DNA from: an uncultured Veillonella sp.
GTDB lineage: Bacteria; Bacillota; Negativicutes; Veillonellales; Veillonellaceae
Length of the DNA: 33,627 nucleotides
Assembly (NCBI GenBank): GCA_900757715.1
Contig: CAAEOZ010000092.1
Coordinates: 1 to 33,627 of the forward strand
Direction of reading: 5' to 3'
Shown here: positions 7,224-15,730 of the stretch, piece by piece
Layout of the letters: every line of letters begins with the position of its first letter
Numbering within the stretch: position 1 is the stretch's first letter
Notes under the pieces: generated by a model
Seen by the model: only the letters and a program-made list of their open reading frames with translations
What the model was told of the DNA's origin: nothing
Databases searched by the model: none
Made by a program: the position numbers and the translations under genes

Positions 7224-8846
7224 TTACTTGATGCCTTTAGACATATTATCTAAGCTATCTTTTGCCGAGTCTATACTCCGCTTCAGGTCTTTTATCGATT
7301 CTTTCATGTCTGGCGGTGTGAGCCCAGACTTATCGATGCCCTTTGCTGATTCAGAAGTACTTTTACTATTCTCTTTAGCTTGTTTCATATCATCTTTAAT
7401 GCGAGTCATATTTTCATCAATTTCATCAAATGACTCATCATACAGAATAAAATTGCTGCCTCCATGGGACGTAATATTAAGCGGCCCCATCGTGAGCTGT
7501 CCATCATCGATACGCAGAGCATCCGTAGTGATAGTAGTGATTTTCGTATTTACTTTCACATCGCTAAAGGATAAATGTCGCCCTTTATTGTGAAAGTTTC
7601 CCGTAATGCTTTGAATCGGTATCAGCATATAATGACCTTCACCCGACCAGAAGTTCCCCCACACCTCCATGTCTCGAGGTTGGCCTTCGCTTTTAAAGTT
7701 CAAATTTGCCGATACAGGCACGAGAAATTCTGGTGCTTTAAGGGCCACACTACTATCTAGATCCTTGGCTACGCCAGTAATTGTATAGGCGCGAGTGTCC
7801 AAATTATATACACCTTTAGCCTCCAATTTACCGCTGTATACATTAGCACTAACGTTTTCAAAATTCAAAATACCATCTTGATACGTCACATCTCCTACTA
7901 CATTCTCAAAGGTAAGTGCAGGGATGCGCAAAATCGGCATCGTCACACGCCCTTTAGCAAAAGGACGGTTAAAATCACCTGTTACCTTTGTAAGCAAGGT
8001 CATGGCATCATGAATATTCTCACCAAAGCCTAGTGATGATGGATCCACCCCTTTCACATCAAATTGTAGATCCAGTTGAGGCATGCGCTGCTTTAAAACA
8101 TCTTTTAAGTCTACACGACCTTTTAATACGAGACTATCCCCTATGGCGGTACCACCGAATTTGCCCGTCTCCATATCAATGCGAATGGCTCTCTTACTAT
8201 CAAGATCAATTCTAGCGTTTACATCCTTTATCACATAATGGCGATTTCTGTTAAAGACCTCTAACTGACTGTTTCTAAGCCTAATCTTCAAATCTAAATG
8301 TTGGCCCGCCCAATTGAAGTTACGTACTTTCTTACCTAGTTCCTCTTGCCGTTCTTGTGTAGTCTTTCTAGGTGCTTTGGGACGGGGCTCTATCTCGTTA
8401 ATTGGTTTATGTACATCTGGAGATATGGGCGCGAAATCTAACCGATTATTATCGTCTAAATCAACGACTACAACCGCATCATCTAATTCAATGCCCTCGA
8501 TAGCAGAGGACTTAAAATTACGTGTCACCACATCCCACATATTAACGCGGACCTTCCCGCTCGGTGCATTGAGCAACTCATGCCCTTCTGGGTCCTTCCA
8601 AACAAGGCCTGTAAAAGTCAAAGTTCCCCACGGTGTAGCAGATAAACTTTCAACAGTAACCGTGCCACGCATCATAGTTTGTCGAGCCATAACCTCATTA
8701 AAAATAACGCCCATTCCACGACTAGCAATGGTTGCTAGTACAAAGACTATAATCGCTCCAATGGCAAGAAAGGCAGCAATGCCTTTTAGGCCTTTCTTAT
8801 ACAATTGTTTATATTTTGTCCAATAAGAACGTATATAATGTTTCAT
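7224..8846 (-). CDS. AsmA-like inner-membrane-anchored periplasmic protein
   Basis: The 540-aa product has one N-terminal membrane anchor (about 22-41) after a basic cytoplasmic stretch. A long region of alternating beta-strands follows, with AsmA/TamB-like phrases such as IEGIELDDAVVVVDLDD, NGxL-type strands and repeated VxxGxYNLxT segments. The last 80 residues are Lys/Asp/Ser-rich and heptad-like, probably coiled coil. AsmA-like proteins span the periplasm of diderm bacteria and are implicated in phospholipid transport to the outer membrane. Its presence supports a diderm host. Family membership is by overall character, not by a single motif, and the role is inferred. Confidence 0.7.
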   Translation of the reverse strand: MKHYIRSYWTKYKQLYKKGLKGIAAFLAIGAIIVFVLATIASRGMGVIFNEVMARQTMMRGTVTVESLSATPWGTLTFTGLVWKDPEGHELLNAPSGKVRVNMWDVVTRNFKSSAIEGIELDDAVVVVDLDDNNRLDFAPISPDVHKPINEIEPRPKAPRKTTQERQEELGKKVRNFNWAGQHLDLKIRLRNSQLEVFNRNRHYVIKDVNARIDLDSKRAIRIDMETGKFGGTAIGDSLVLKGRVDLKDVLKQRMPQLDLQFDVKGVDPSSLGFGENIHDAMTLLTKVTGDFNRPFAKGRVTMPILRIPALTFENVVGDVTYQDGILNFENVSANVYSGKLEAKGVYNLDTRAYTITGVAKDLDSSVALKAPEFLVPVSANLNFKSEGQPRDMEVWGNFWSGEGHYMLIPIQSITGNFHNKGRHLSFSDVKVNTKITTITTDALRIDDGQLTMGPLNITSHGGSNFILYDESFDEIDENMTRIKDDMKQAKENSKSTSESAKGIDKSGLTPPDMKESIKDLKRSIDSAKDSLDNMSKGIK

Positions 8847-8852
8847 AGTCCT

Positions 8853-8861
8853 ATTATAACA
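8853..8861 (-). promoter_or_regulatory. Extended -10 placed 6 nt before the AsmA-like start codon
   Basis: TGTTATAAT on the minus strand is a strong extended -10. Only AGGACT separates it from the ATG, so if it is used the transcript would begin at the start codon. The AGGA in those six bases is also a plausible Shine-Dalgarno for a transcript from further upstream. Confidence 0.4.
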
Positions 8862-8933
8862 TGTTCAAATAACAATACCCATGCGGTGTTAACTGTATCA
8901 ATCATATTGACCATAAGAAACTCTTTTCCATAC

Positions 8934-8975
8934 AAAAAGCGCCTTGCTCACAGAAAACTCTGCATGCAAGACGCC
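8934..8975 (-). terminator. Rho-independent terminator (second after cstA)
   Basis: On the minus strand GCGTCTTGC pairs with GCAAGGCGC, with additional pairing inside, followed by TTTTTG. It lies downstream of the 9020-9049 hairpin, so cstA transcription meets two terminators in tandem before the AsmA-like gene. Confidence 0.75.
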
Positions 8976-9019
8976 ATTACCTAACTATTTTATAAAAAAA
9001 GCAGAAAATTTATAGATTA

Positions 9020-9049
9020 AAAGTGCACTCACAAATGTGAGTGCACTTT
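9020..9049 (-). terminator. Hairpin terminator directly after cstA
   Basis: A perfect 14-bp inverted repeat, AAAGTGCACTCACA with TGTGAGTGCACTTT, lies 21 nt past the cstA stop. On the minus strand it is followed by only a short T stretch (CTTTTAATC), so termination may be partial. Confidence 0.65.
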
Positions 9050-9069
9050 ATATATTGCAATAATCAATA

Positions 9070-10902
9070 TTATGCTTTTACTTCTTTACCGTATTTTACA
9101 AGGCTTTCAGCTTCAACTTCTTCTTGTGTCCGATAATCTTGAGGAATATTGGACAAGCGGATCCAACTACGTACGGCTTCTACCAATACGATAAGAATCA
9201 TGAGGAACATAGCAACACTAAATGCTACTAAAATCCATTTACCAGCAGGAATGTAGCTATAGAATACGTTTTCATAGTCTGCAGCGATAGCAACGATAGC
9301 CATTAAGATACAAGGGATACCTGTTACCCATGCATAGCGTTTGCGTCCAAGTCTCATGATAACTGTAGTACCTACGGCCAATGTCATGGTACCTAATAAT
9401 TGGTTCGATACACCGAATAGAGGCCAGATAATACCGATATTACCTTGTAGAACTAGGTAGCCCCACAAGATACAAATTAAAGCGGCACAACCATACACAC
9501 CAGGAGTCCAATGTTGGTCGTTGAATTTAGGGTGGAAATGACCTAATAATTCTTGAAGTAAGTAACGACCTACACGAGTGCCAGCATCAATCAAAGTCAT
9601 GATGAACAAGGCTTCGAACATGATACAGAAGTGATACCAGTAACCCATCAAGTGATCCATATTAGGCAATCTGGAGAAGATATGAGCCATACCTACTGCA
9701 AGGGATACGGCGCCACCAGGACGGTGCATCAAGTCTTCACCAACCATTGCAGACAATGCTGGCAATTCATGAACTTGAAGGCCTAAAGCTTTGAAAGACT
9801 CAACTGTGGAGTTAATCGCAAAGTAATCATCTGGATGCAACGCAGTGGCAGCAATCAACGCCATCATAGCGATGAAGCCTTCTGTTAACATTGCACCATA
9901 ACCGATAGGTAAAATTTCTTTTTCATTAGTAAGCATTTTAGGTGTTGTACCTGTAGCAATAACAGTATGGAAGCCAGATAACGCACCACATGCGATAGTA
10001 ATGAAGATGTAAGGGAATACGGAACCTTTCAATACAGGACCGCCGCCATAGATATAAGGAGTAATAGCCGGCATCTGAATTTCAGGCATTACGATGATAA
10101 TACCAAGTGCCAATGCGCCGATTGTACCGATTTTAAGGTATGTAGACAAATAGTCACGAGGTGCAAGTAACAACCATACTGGTAATGCAGCTGCAAAGAA
10201 ACCATACACAGCAAGCATAATTTCAATGGTTTGCAAGTCGTATGTGAACCAAGATGCATATTCGCTAGCCGCTATATTTGGGCCATAGACGATAGCTGCG
10301 AAGATTAAAGCTACACCAATAATAGTCGCCTCTTGGATTTTACCAGGACGCAACCATTTCAAATAAATACCAATAAAAATAGCGATTGGAATGGTAGCAA
10401 ATACGGAGAAGAATCCCCAAGGAGAGTTATGCAATGCATTAGCTACTACTACGGCCATACCAGCAAGGGTAATGATCAATAGGAATAAGGTAGCAAGCAT
10501 AGCACCGAAACCAGCTAGTTTACTGATTTCTTCGCGAGCAATATCCGCAATAGACTTACCATCATAGCGAACGGAAGCGAACAAGATAACCATGTCATGT
10601 ACAGCACCGGCTAATACGGAGCCAATGAGAATCCATAAGGCACCAGGTAAATAGCCGAACTGGGCTGCAATAACAGGACCTACAAGTGGGCCTGCACCTG
10701 CAATCGCTGCAAAGTGATGACCAAAGGTTACCCATTTGTTGGTTGGCACGTAATCGTGACCATCATTGTGAACCATAGCTGGCGTTGGGCGATATTGATC
10801 CAAGGTCAATACCTTAGCCGCTATGAAAGCCCCATAAAAGCGGTACGCTAAAATTAGAATACACGCGGAGGCAATAACTAAGTAAATACCATTCATAACC
10901 AT
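9070..10902 (-). CDS. cstA: CstA-family carbon-starvation transporter (peptide/pyruvate type)
   Basis: The 610-aa polytopic membrane protein has the CstA N-terminal signature: YRFYGAFIAAKVL, a conserved loop with DGHDYVPTNKWVTFGHHFAAI, and AGAGPLVGPVIAAQFG. About 16-18 hydrophobic segments follow. CstA proteins of enterobacteria import peptides or pyruvate and are induced on carbon starvation; substrate here is not decidable from sequence. The ATG at 10900-10902 is preceded by TGGAGGTG. An upstream in-frame GTG at 10923 would place that SD inside the gene and is rejected. It is a single-gene unit with its own promoter and two terminators. For a lactate-using host a pyruvate role would make sense (inference). 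Confidence 0.9.
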   Translation of the reverse strand: MVMNGIYLVIASACILILAYRFYGAFIAAKVLTLDQYRPTPAMVHNDGHDYVPTNKWVTFGHHFAAIAGAGPLVGPVIAAQFGYLPGALWILIGSVLAGAVHDMVILFASVRYDGKSIADIAREEISKLAGFGAMLATLFLLIITLAGMAVVVANALHNSPWGFFSVFATIPIAIFIGIYLKWLRPGKIQEATIIGVALIFAAIVYGPNIAASEYASWFTYDLQTIEIMLAVYGFFAAALPVWLLLAPRDYLSTYLKIGTIGALALGIIIVMPEIQMPAITPYIYGGGPVLKGSVFPYIFITIACGALSGFHTVIATGTTPKMLTNEKEILPIGYGAMLTEGFIAMMALIAATALHPDDYFAINSTVESFKALGLQVHELPALSAMVGEDLMHRPGGAVSLAVGMAHIFSRLPNMDHLMGYWYHFCIMFEALFIMTLIDAGTRVGRYLLQELLGHFHPKFNDQHWTPGVYGCAALICILWGYLVLQGNIGIIWPLFGVSNQLLGTMTLAVGTTVIMRLGRKRYAWVTGIPCILMAIVAIAADYENVFYSYIPAGKWILVAFSVAMFLMILIVLVEAVRSWIRLSNIPQDYRTQEEVEAESLVKYGKEVKA

Positions 10903-11008
10903 ATAAACACCTCCAGTAATCACGCGACATGGAGTATATGAATATTACTGATAAAACCTATGTATCCATGCCACAATGGCTTCCTAAAATGTTAGTACTT
11001 ACAACATT

Positions 11009-11036
11009 ATTGTATAACTAATCAACAAGGTGTCAA
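11009..11036 (-). promoter_or_regulatory. cstA promoter overlapping a dyad
   Basis: On the minus strand -35 TTGACA (11031-11036), 16-nt spacer and -10 TACAAT (11009-11014). The -10 lies in an imperfect palindrome, TACAA-CATTA-TTGTA (11000-11014), flanked by TTAGT and ACTAA (10992-11021), a possible repressor site. The leader is about 100 nt. The remaining gap to 11203 holds only the his terminator. Confidence 0.65.
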
Positions 11037-11080
11037 TTATTAATTTCTCATTTTGAAAGTTAAGTATAACTATAAAGCAT

Positions 11081-11117
11081 AACAAAAGGCATTCTCTACC
11101 TATCAGAGAATGCCTTT
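11081..11117 (-). terminator. Terminator of the histidine operon
   Basis: A perfect 13-bp stem (AAAGGCATTCTCT with its complement) with a 7-nt loop is followed on the minus strand by TTTTGTT. It lies about 90 nt after the hisH stop, the last gene of the his cluster. Confidence 0.8.
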
Positions 11118-11203
11118 ACTATTTTATTTTGATAAAAGTTATCTATTGCCTTACCACAATACCTATTTCATGAAGTACTTTTCTGATATCTTTTATAGTT
11201 ATA

Positions 11204-11830
11204 TTATTTCTTTGTCGCTCCATAAGCTTCTGTAATCTTGCCAAATGTACGCAACAAATTTAGACCTACAACACCACTTTTTTCGGGATGAAATTGCATT
11301 CCATACACTCTACCACGTTCTACAATGCTAGGTACATCGATACCATAATTTGCAGTAGATGTAATATATTCAGGATCTGTATCCACATAATAGGAATGAA
11401 CGAAATATGTATATTGATCATCTACATTATTAAAAGTACTATGAGGCTGGTGTACTACATTTTTATTCCAACCCATATGAGGCACGCTAAGACCAAGGTT
11501 GCTAGGAATTTCTTTCACCATACCGGGAATAAGGCCTAAACCGGGAGTTGGGCCGTATTCTTCAGACTCTTCAAATAAAAGTTGCATTCCTAAACAAATA
11601 CCTAATAAAGGAATTTCACGCTTTACTACCTCATGAATGACATCAACTAAACCATGCTCTTTTAGAACTGCCATCGCCGGCGCATATGCGCCTACACCTG
11701 GCAAGAGAACACCATCAGCGTTTAATATGGTCTCAGGATCCGCAGTTAGCACTGCATCAAGGCCGATATAGGCTAAGGCTTTCTGGACATTGAAGATATT
11801 CCCTGCATCATAATCTATAATGGCAATCAT
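11204..11830 (-). CDS. hisH: Imidazole glycerol phosphate synthase, glutaminase subunit
   Basis: The 208-aa class I glutamine amidotransferase subunit supplies ammonia to HisF for IGP and AICAR formation. The oxyanion segment is PGVGAYAPAM, the nucleophile Cys79 lies in LLGICLGMQ, and the other triad residues His181 and Glu183 lie in MQFHPEKS. The HisF interface motif SVPHMGWN is present. The ATG at 11828-11830 follows GGAG; an ATG four codons earlier overlaps that SD. hisH is last in the operon, separated from hisA and hisF by hisI, hisE and hisC, whereas hisH is usually next to hisA. Confidence 0.96.
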   Translation of the reverse strand: MIAIIDYDAGNIFNVQKALAYIGLDAVLTADPETILNADGVLLPGVGAYAPAMAVLKEHGLVDVIHEVVKREIPLLGICLGMQLLFEESEEYGPTPGLGLIPGMVKEIPSNLGLSVPHMGWNKNVVHQPHSTFNNVDDQYTYFVHSYYVDTDPEYITSTANYGIDVPSIVERGRVYGMQFHPEKSGVVGLNLLRTFGKITEAYGATKK

Positions 11831-11908
11831 AATACACTCCATTCTATAAAATGAAATCCGATATCATAAAACAAATCTTAATACTATCTGTGATATACCC
11901 TATGTGGA

Positions 11909-12985
11909 TTAATGCATAAATTCTTTTAATATCTGGCGCATAACATCCCCATCTTGAGGCATTGGAATCGTAAGGCGTAACCATCCTTCTCGTTGACCTC
12001 GGCGCACTTGATAACCTGATTTGAGCCAAGCATCTGCAAGACCTTCCGCATCAGGCGATGCAAAGAAGATGAAATTTGCTTCGCTCTTATAGTAATGAAT
12101 GCCTAACTCATCAAAGAGGCTTTCCCATTTTGTTCGCTCTTCTGCATTTTGAGAGACTGTTCTCGCCACAAATTCTTGATCATTGAAAGCGGCTTCTGCA
12201 GCCACTTGAGATAAGGTATTCAAATTGTACGGCAAGCGAATGGTTTGCATATAATTGGCCAATTCTAAAGGTGTCATCATGTAGCCTACACGGTAGTTAG
12301 CAAGGCCATAGACCTTCGAGAAGGTACGCATGATAGTCACATTAGGAAATTCATCCAATAGCGCACGTGCCGTAGGAACTGCTACGGAGGTAACAAAATC
12401 GATATACGCCTCGTCTATGATAACCAAGGTTTCCTTTGGTACAGCTGCTACAAATTTGCGGATATCTTCAACAGACTCATAGGTGCCCGTTGGGTTATTA
12501 GGATTACAGATCCACACGAGGCGTGTCGTTTCATCTACAGCTTTCACGAGAGCAGAAAAATCATACTGTCCCGTTTCAAAATCAGCTGGCACCTCGCGAA
12601 TCTCAGCACCTTCCACGAGGCCATTCAAGGCATATTCCGAAAAGGCTGGCACGCTTACTACGATGGAGTCACCAGCAGTAATCAATGTTTTATTGACCAT
12701 TGCGATCACCTCATCGAGACCTACGCCGATGACGAGTTGCTCAGGTTGCACCTGCCAGTAATTCGCTAATTTCATGCGCAAATCGGTAGCATTGCCATCC
12801 GGATAGTAGTTGGCATCATTATGTGTTACATAGCTAAGGATAGCCTCCCGTACCAATGGCGATGTGCCGTATGGATTTTCATTCGCCGACAAGCGCACCA
12901 ATCTGTCGATACCAAGGCGCTCTTTCACCGCTTCAGCCGGCTCCTCAGGTATATAGGGTTTCAATGTGCGAATTATCTCTTTCAT
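11909..12985 (-). CDS. hisC: Histidinol-phosphate aminotransferase
   Basis: The 358-aa fold-type I PLP enzyme converts imidazole acetol phosphate to histidinol phosphate using glutamate. Visible motifs are LSANENPYG near the N-terminus, YYPDGNATDLR, the CNPNNPTGT segment (160-168), DEAYIDF (191-197) and the PLP lysine Lys224 in TFSKVYGLAN, followed by RVGYM. Length is standard. It lies between hisE and hisH. The 125-nt gap upstream to hisE contains imperfect ATAAAC/GTTTATA repeats but no terminator. Confidence 0.96.
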   Translation of the reverse strand: MKEIIRTLKPYIPEEPAEAVKERLGIDRLVRLSANENPYGTSPLVREAILSYVTHNDANYYPDGNATDLRMKLANYWQVQPEQLVIGVGLDEVIAMVNKTLITAGDSIVVSVPAFSEYALNGLVEGAEIREVPADFETGQYDFSALVKAVDETTRLVWICNPNNPTGTYESVEDIRKFVAAVPKETLVIIDEAYIDFVTSVAVPTARALLDEFPNVTIMRTFSKVYGLANYRVGYMMTPLELANYMQTIRLPYNLNTLSQVAAEAAFNDQEFVARTVSQNAEERTKWESLFDELGIHYYKSEANFIFFASPDAEGLADAWLKSGYQVRRGQREGWLRLTIPMPQDGDVMRQILKEFMH

Positions 12986-13110
12986 AGGCTATCCTTTCTA
13001 TCTATTGTCTTAATGTATATAAACGCGTTTTACCTCATTTTGTGTTTATAAACTCATCTTAACGCATATAAACACATGGGTAATCGTAGGAACTCATAAC
13101 GCAATGTACA

Positions 13111-13437
13111 TTATAAATTTGTAATTTCTGGGCGATCTGTAGTCTTGCTAACAACCCCTTCGCGGCTCGCCAGCTCAGCTTCAATGGCTTCGTAAGGAAT
13201 ATTTTTCTCCGCTAATAACACGAGCAAGTGATATAACACATCTGCTGTTTCGTAAATCAGCTCCTGTGGATCATTATTTTTTGCAGCGATTACTACCTCT
13301 GTCGCCTCTTCACCAACTTTTTTCAAGATTTTATCGAGCCCTTTGTCGAATAAATAATTCGTATAAGAACCTTTCTTTGGCTGTGCCTTACGGTTTTTAA
13401 TAATTTCGTATAATTCGTTCAGTGTTTGCTGTGCCAT
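13111..13437 (-). CDS. hisE: Phosphoribosyl-ATP pyrophosphohydrolase
   Basis: The 108-aa all-alpha MazG-like enzyme hydrolyses PR-ATP to PR-AMP and pyrophosphate, step 2 of the pathway. Metal-binding signatures are VGEEATEVVIAAKN and YETADVLYHLLVLL. It is a separate gene, not fused to hisI as in enterobacteria. The start lies 2 nt after the hisI stop, and its SD (CGGAG) is formed by the last codons of hisI, so the two are translationally linked. Confidence 0.96.
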   Translation of the reverse strand: MAQQTLNELYEIIKNRKAQPKKGSYTNYLFDKGLDKILKKVGEEATEVVIAAKNNDPQELIYETADVLYHLLVLLAEKNIPYEAIEAELASREGVVSKTTDRPEITNL

Positions 13438-13439
13438 GC

Positions 13440-13757
13440 TTAACTCCGTTCTACTTCATTAAAGAAACAGCTTGTACGCCCGGTATGACAGGCAGGACCT
13501 TCAGGTTTAACTTGAATGAGCAAGGTATCGCCATCACAATCTAGGGCCATACTCACCACATGCTGCACATTGCCGCTGGTGCCACCCTTATGCCATAGTT
13601 CTTGACGAGATCGAGACCAAAACCACGTTTCCTTTGTTTCTAGTGTTCTGTGAAAGCTTTCTTCGTTCATCCACGCCACCATGAGAACGTCCTTAGTCTC
13701 CGCATCTTGCACAACCGTCGGCAACAAGCCATTTCCTTTTTCAAAATCCGGTTTCAT
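13440..13757 (-). CDS. hisI: Phosphoribosyl-AMP cyclohydrolase
   Basis: The 105-aa zinc enzyme opens the adenine ring of PR-AMP, step 3 of histidine synthesis. Visible signatures are MVAWMNEESF, WFWSRSRQELWHKGGTSGN, the Asp-rich metal site DCDGD and the zinc-ligand cluster CHTGRTSCF. It is the monofunctional form. It follows an unusually long and repetitive 307-nt gap after hisF. Confidence 0.96.
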   Translation of the reverse strand: MKPDFEKGNGLLPTVVQDAETKDVLMVAWMNEESFHRTLETKETWFWSRSRQELWHKGGTSGNVQHVVSMALDCDGDTLLIQVKPEGPACHTGRTSCFFNEVERS

Positions 13758-13890
13758 ATTCTATCCTTTATCAAAAGTAATTACCAATCTGTTATCCTAT
13801 GTCAGTTTGTATATCTATCTCTACATCTGTATCTGTATTTATGTATGCATTTTATTCTATATCTATATATGTATCTACATCTTCATACGT

Positions 13891-13972
13891 TTCTATTACT
13901 ATTTCTATCTCTATCTCTATCTCTATCTATTACTATTGCTATTACTATTTCTATTACTATTTTTATTTCTAT
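13891..13972. repeat. Hexanucleotide array (NNCTAT about 14 copies) in the hisF-hisI gap
   Basis: The gap 13758-14064 is pyrimidine-rich on the plus strand. It contains about 14 units of the form NNCTAT (TTCTAT, TACTAT, CTCTAT, TGCTAT; one unit is TTTTAT), with one 4-bp partial unit at 13927-13930. Looser TATCTA repeats extend back to about 13810. In the his mRNA this reads as AUAGNN repeats. Plus-strand reading frames through it give Ser/Ile or Tyr/Leu repeats and are not genes. No hairpin terminator is seen in the gap. Confidence 0.85.
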
Positions 13973-14064
13973 TTTATGTTTATCTATAAACAAACTATTT
14001 AACTAACTCTTAACATATAGAGTAGCAAAGAATTTACGAAAGATAGTGATTTTTTAGATCTATT

Positions 14065-14823
14065 TTAGCGCACTGTAATTCCGTGAGCTCGTAGTTCTTG
14101 TTTGAGTTCAGGAATTTTAACTTCCCCAAAGTGGAATATAGATGCTGCCAAAGCACCGGTAACGCCTGTTTTTTCAAAGAGCTCTACAAAATCTTGCACA
14201 GTACCGGCACCACCAGATGCGATAATAGGTACATTTACGACAGACTCAATAGCCTTATATAGTTCGATATCAAAGCCGGATTTTGTACCATCTTTGTCCA
14301 TACTCGTCACTAGTAATTCCCCTGCTCCACGAGCTATGGCCTCTTTTGCCCAATCTAGCGCTTTCCATTCTGTACGCTTACGACCGCCGTGAGTATAGAC
14401 ATACCATTCGCCAGTTTCTTCATCTGTTTTCACATCAATGGCTACCACCATACATTGATTACCAAACTTTTGAGCCCCTTCTGTGATGAGCTCAGGGTTA
14501 GCAAGAGCCGCAGAGTTCAAAGATACCTTATCCGCACCAGCTTTCAGCAAAGCCGTCATATCATCAACACTCTTGATACCGCCACCCACGGTGAGTGGCA
14601 TAAATACTTGTGTGGAGATTTCTTGTACCACATCGCGCATAGTGGTCCGCGCATCAACGGTGGCCGTAATATCTAAAAATACGAGCTCATCAGCTTGTTG
14701 CTGCTCATAGGAAGCCGCAATGTCTACGGGACTGCCTACGTCTACGAGATTAACAAAGTTAACCCCTTTTTTTACGCGCCCATCATCTACATCTAGGCAG
14801 GGAATAATCCGTTTCGCTAACAT
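14065..14823 (-). CDS. hisF: Imidazole glycerol phosphate synthase, cyclase subunit
   Basis: The 252-aa (beta-alpha)8 barrel uses ammonia from HisH to close the imidazole ring, giving IGP and AICAR. The catalytic aspartates are Asp11 (IIPCLDVDDGRV) and Asp130 (VVAIDVK). Phosphate-binding loops LTVGGGI and IIASGGAG are present. The ATG at 14821-14823 follows AAAGGAG; an ATG five codons upstream is less well placed. Gene order is hisA-hisF with a 170-nt gap that contains a short hairpin (ATTGGTT/AACCAAT, 14949-14964). Confidence 0.97.
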   Translation of the reverse strand: MLAKRIIPCLDVDDGRVKKGVNFVNLVDVGSPVDIAASYEQQQADELVFLDITATVDARTTMRDVVQEISTQVFMPLTVGGGIKSVDDMTALLKAGADKVSLNSAALANPELITEGAQKFGNQCMVVAIDVKTDEETGEWYVYTHGGRKRTEWKALDWAKEAIARGAGELLVTSMDKDGTKSGFDIELYKAIESVVNVPIIASGGAGTVQDFVELFEKTGVTGALAASIFHFGEVKIPELKQELRAHGITVR

Positions 14824-14994
14824 AAAGCTCCTTTCCATCGAGTGTCACTCAATATAATTCAGCTGTTACGCCCAATACATTTCAACAGTTATACGCAGCA
14901 TATTTCATTGACCATGTACAATATATATTGATTATGCACAATATCCCATTGGTTACAACCAATAATTAATGTAAGAGCATCACAGTCATTTCTA

Positions 14995-15717
14995 TTATTT
15001 CTGCTGATTGTATTCGCCGATTTCCTCTAACGTAATCGTGCCTTCGTACAGAGCCTTACCAACAATACTATCCATAACGCCTTTTTGTTCTAGCGATTTA
15101 ATATCCCCTAGATTACGAACGCCTCCAGAAGCAACGATGCGTGCTGTAGGAAATTCTTTTTGCAAATTTCCAAGTAACTCTTCATTGGCTCCCTGCATTG
15201 TACCGTCCCGGTCTACATCGGTAACGATAAAATACTTTGCGCCCCCTTCAACCATGGCACCGATTAAATCGGTCATGGGCACGTCGGATTGGTCGAGCCA
15301 ACCTTCAGCGGCAACCTTGCCATTTTTTCCATCTACACCAATAACGATGTGCTCCGCACCGTATTCAGCGATAACCTGCTTTGTAAGTTCCGGATTTTTA
15401 AGTGCTACAGATCCTAAGATAACACGATCTACGCCCATGCCTAAATAGAGGTCAACGGCCTCTTTATCTCGGATGCCGCCTCCAATTTCAAGGATGCCTG
15501 TGAAAGCTTCACGCACTGCTTTTACAATGTCTACATTTACAGGCTTGCCCGCCTTGGCACCATCTAAATCGACGAGGTGCAAGGCTCCCACTTTAGCTGC
15601 CTCATATTGTTTCGCTTGATCTACTGGATCAGGATTGATGACTGTTTTCTGTGCGAAATCGCCTTTATACAGGCGAACACTGCGCCTATCTTGTAAATCT
15701 ATAGCTGGAAAAATCAT
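14995..15717 (-). CDS. hisA: ProFAR isomerase
   Basis: The 240-aa (beta-alpha)8 barrel isomerises ProFAR to PRFAR. The catalytic acid/base pair is Asp7 in FPAIDLQ and Asp129 in VIGVDG. Phosphate loops EIGGGIR and IVASGGVRN are visible, with VTDVDRDGT between. The ATG at 15715-15717 follows AAAGGAG with good spacing. A frame extending 50 codons upstream overlaps hisB and lacks family similarity, so it is rejected. It starts 13 nt after the hisB stop. Confidence 0.96.
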   Translation of the reverse strand: MIFPAIDLQDRRSVRLYKGDFAQKTVINPDPVDQAKQYEAAKVGALHLVDLDGAKAGKPVNVDIVKAVREAFTGILEIGGGIRDKEAVDLYLGMGVDRVILGSVALKNPELTKQVIAEYGAEHIVIGVDGKNGKVAAEGWLDQSDVPMTDLIGAMVEGGAKYFIVTDVDRDGTMQGANEELLGNLQKEFPTARIVASGGVRNLGDIKSLEQKGVMDSIVGKALYEGTITLEEIGEYNQQK

Positions 15718-15730
15718 ACATTCTCCTTTA

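Noticed and set aside
11844..12029. 61-codon frame on the minus strand
   Set aside because: It overlaps the 3' end of hisC in another frame and has no SD or recognisable features.
13650..14006. Plus-strand reading frames of 67-118 codons through the hisF-hisI gap
   Set aside because: They consist of Ser/Ile or Tyr/Leu repeats produced by the hexanucleotide array, overlap hisI on the other strand, and lack a Shine-Dalgarno.
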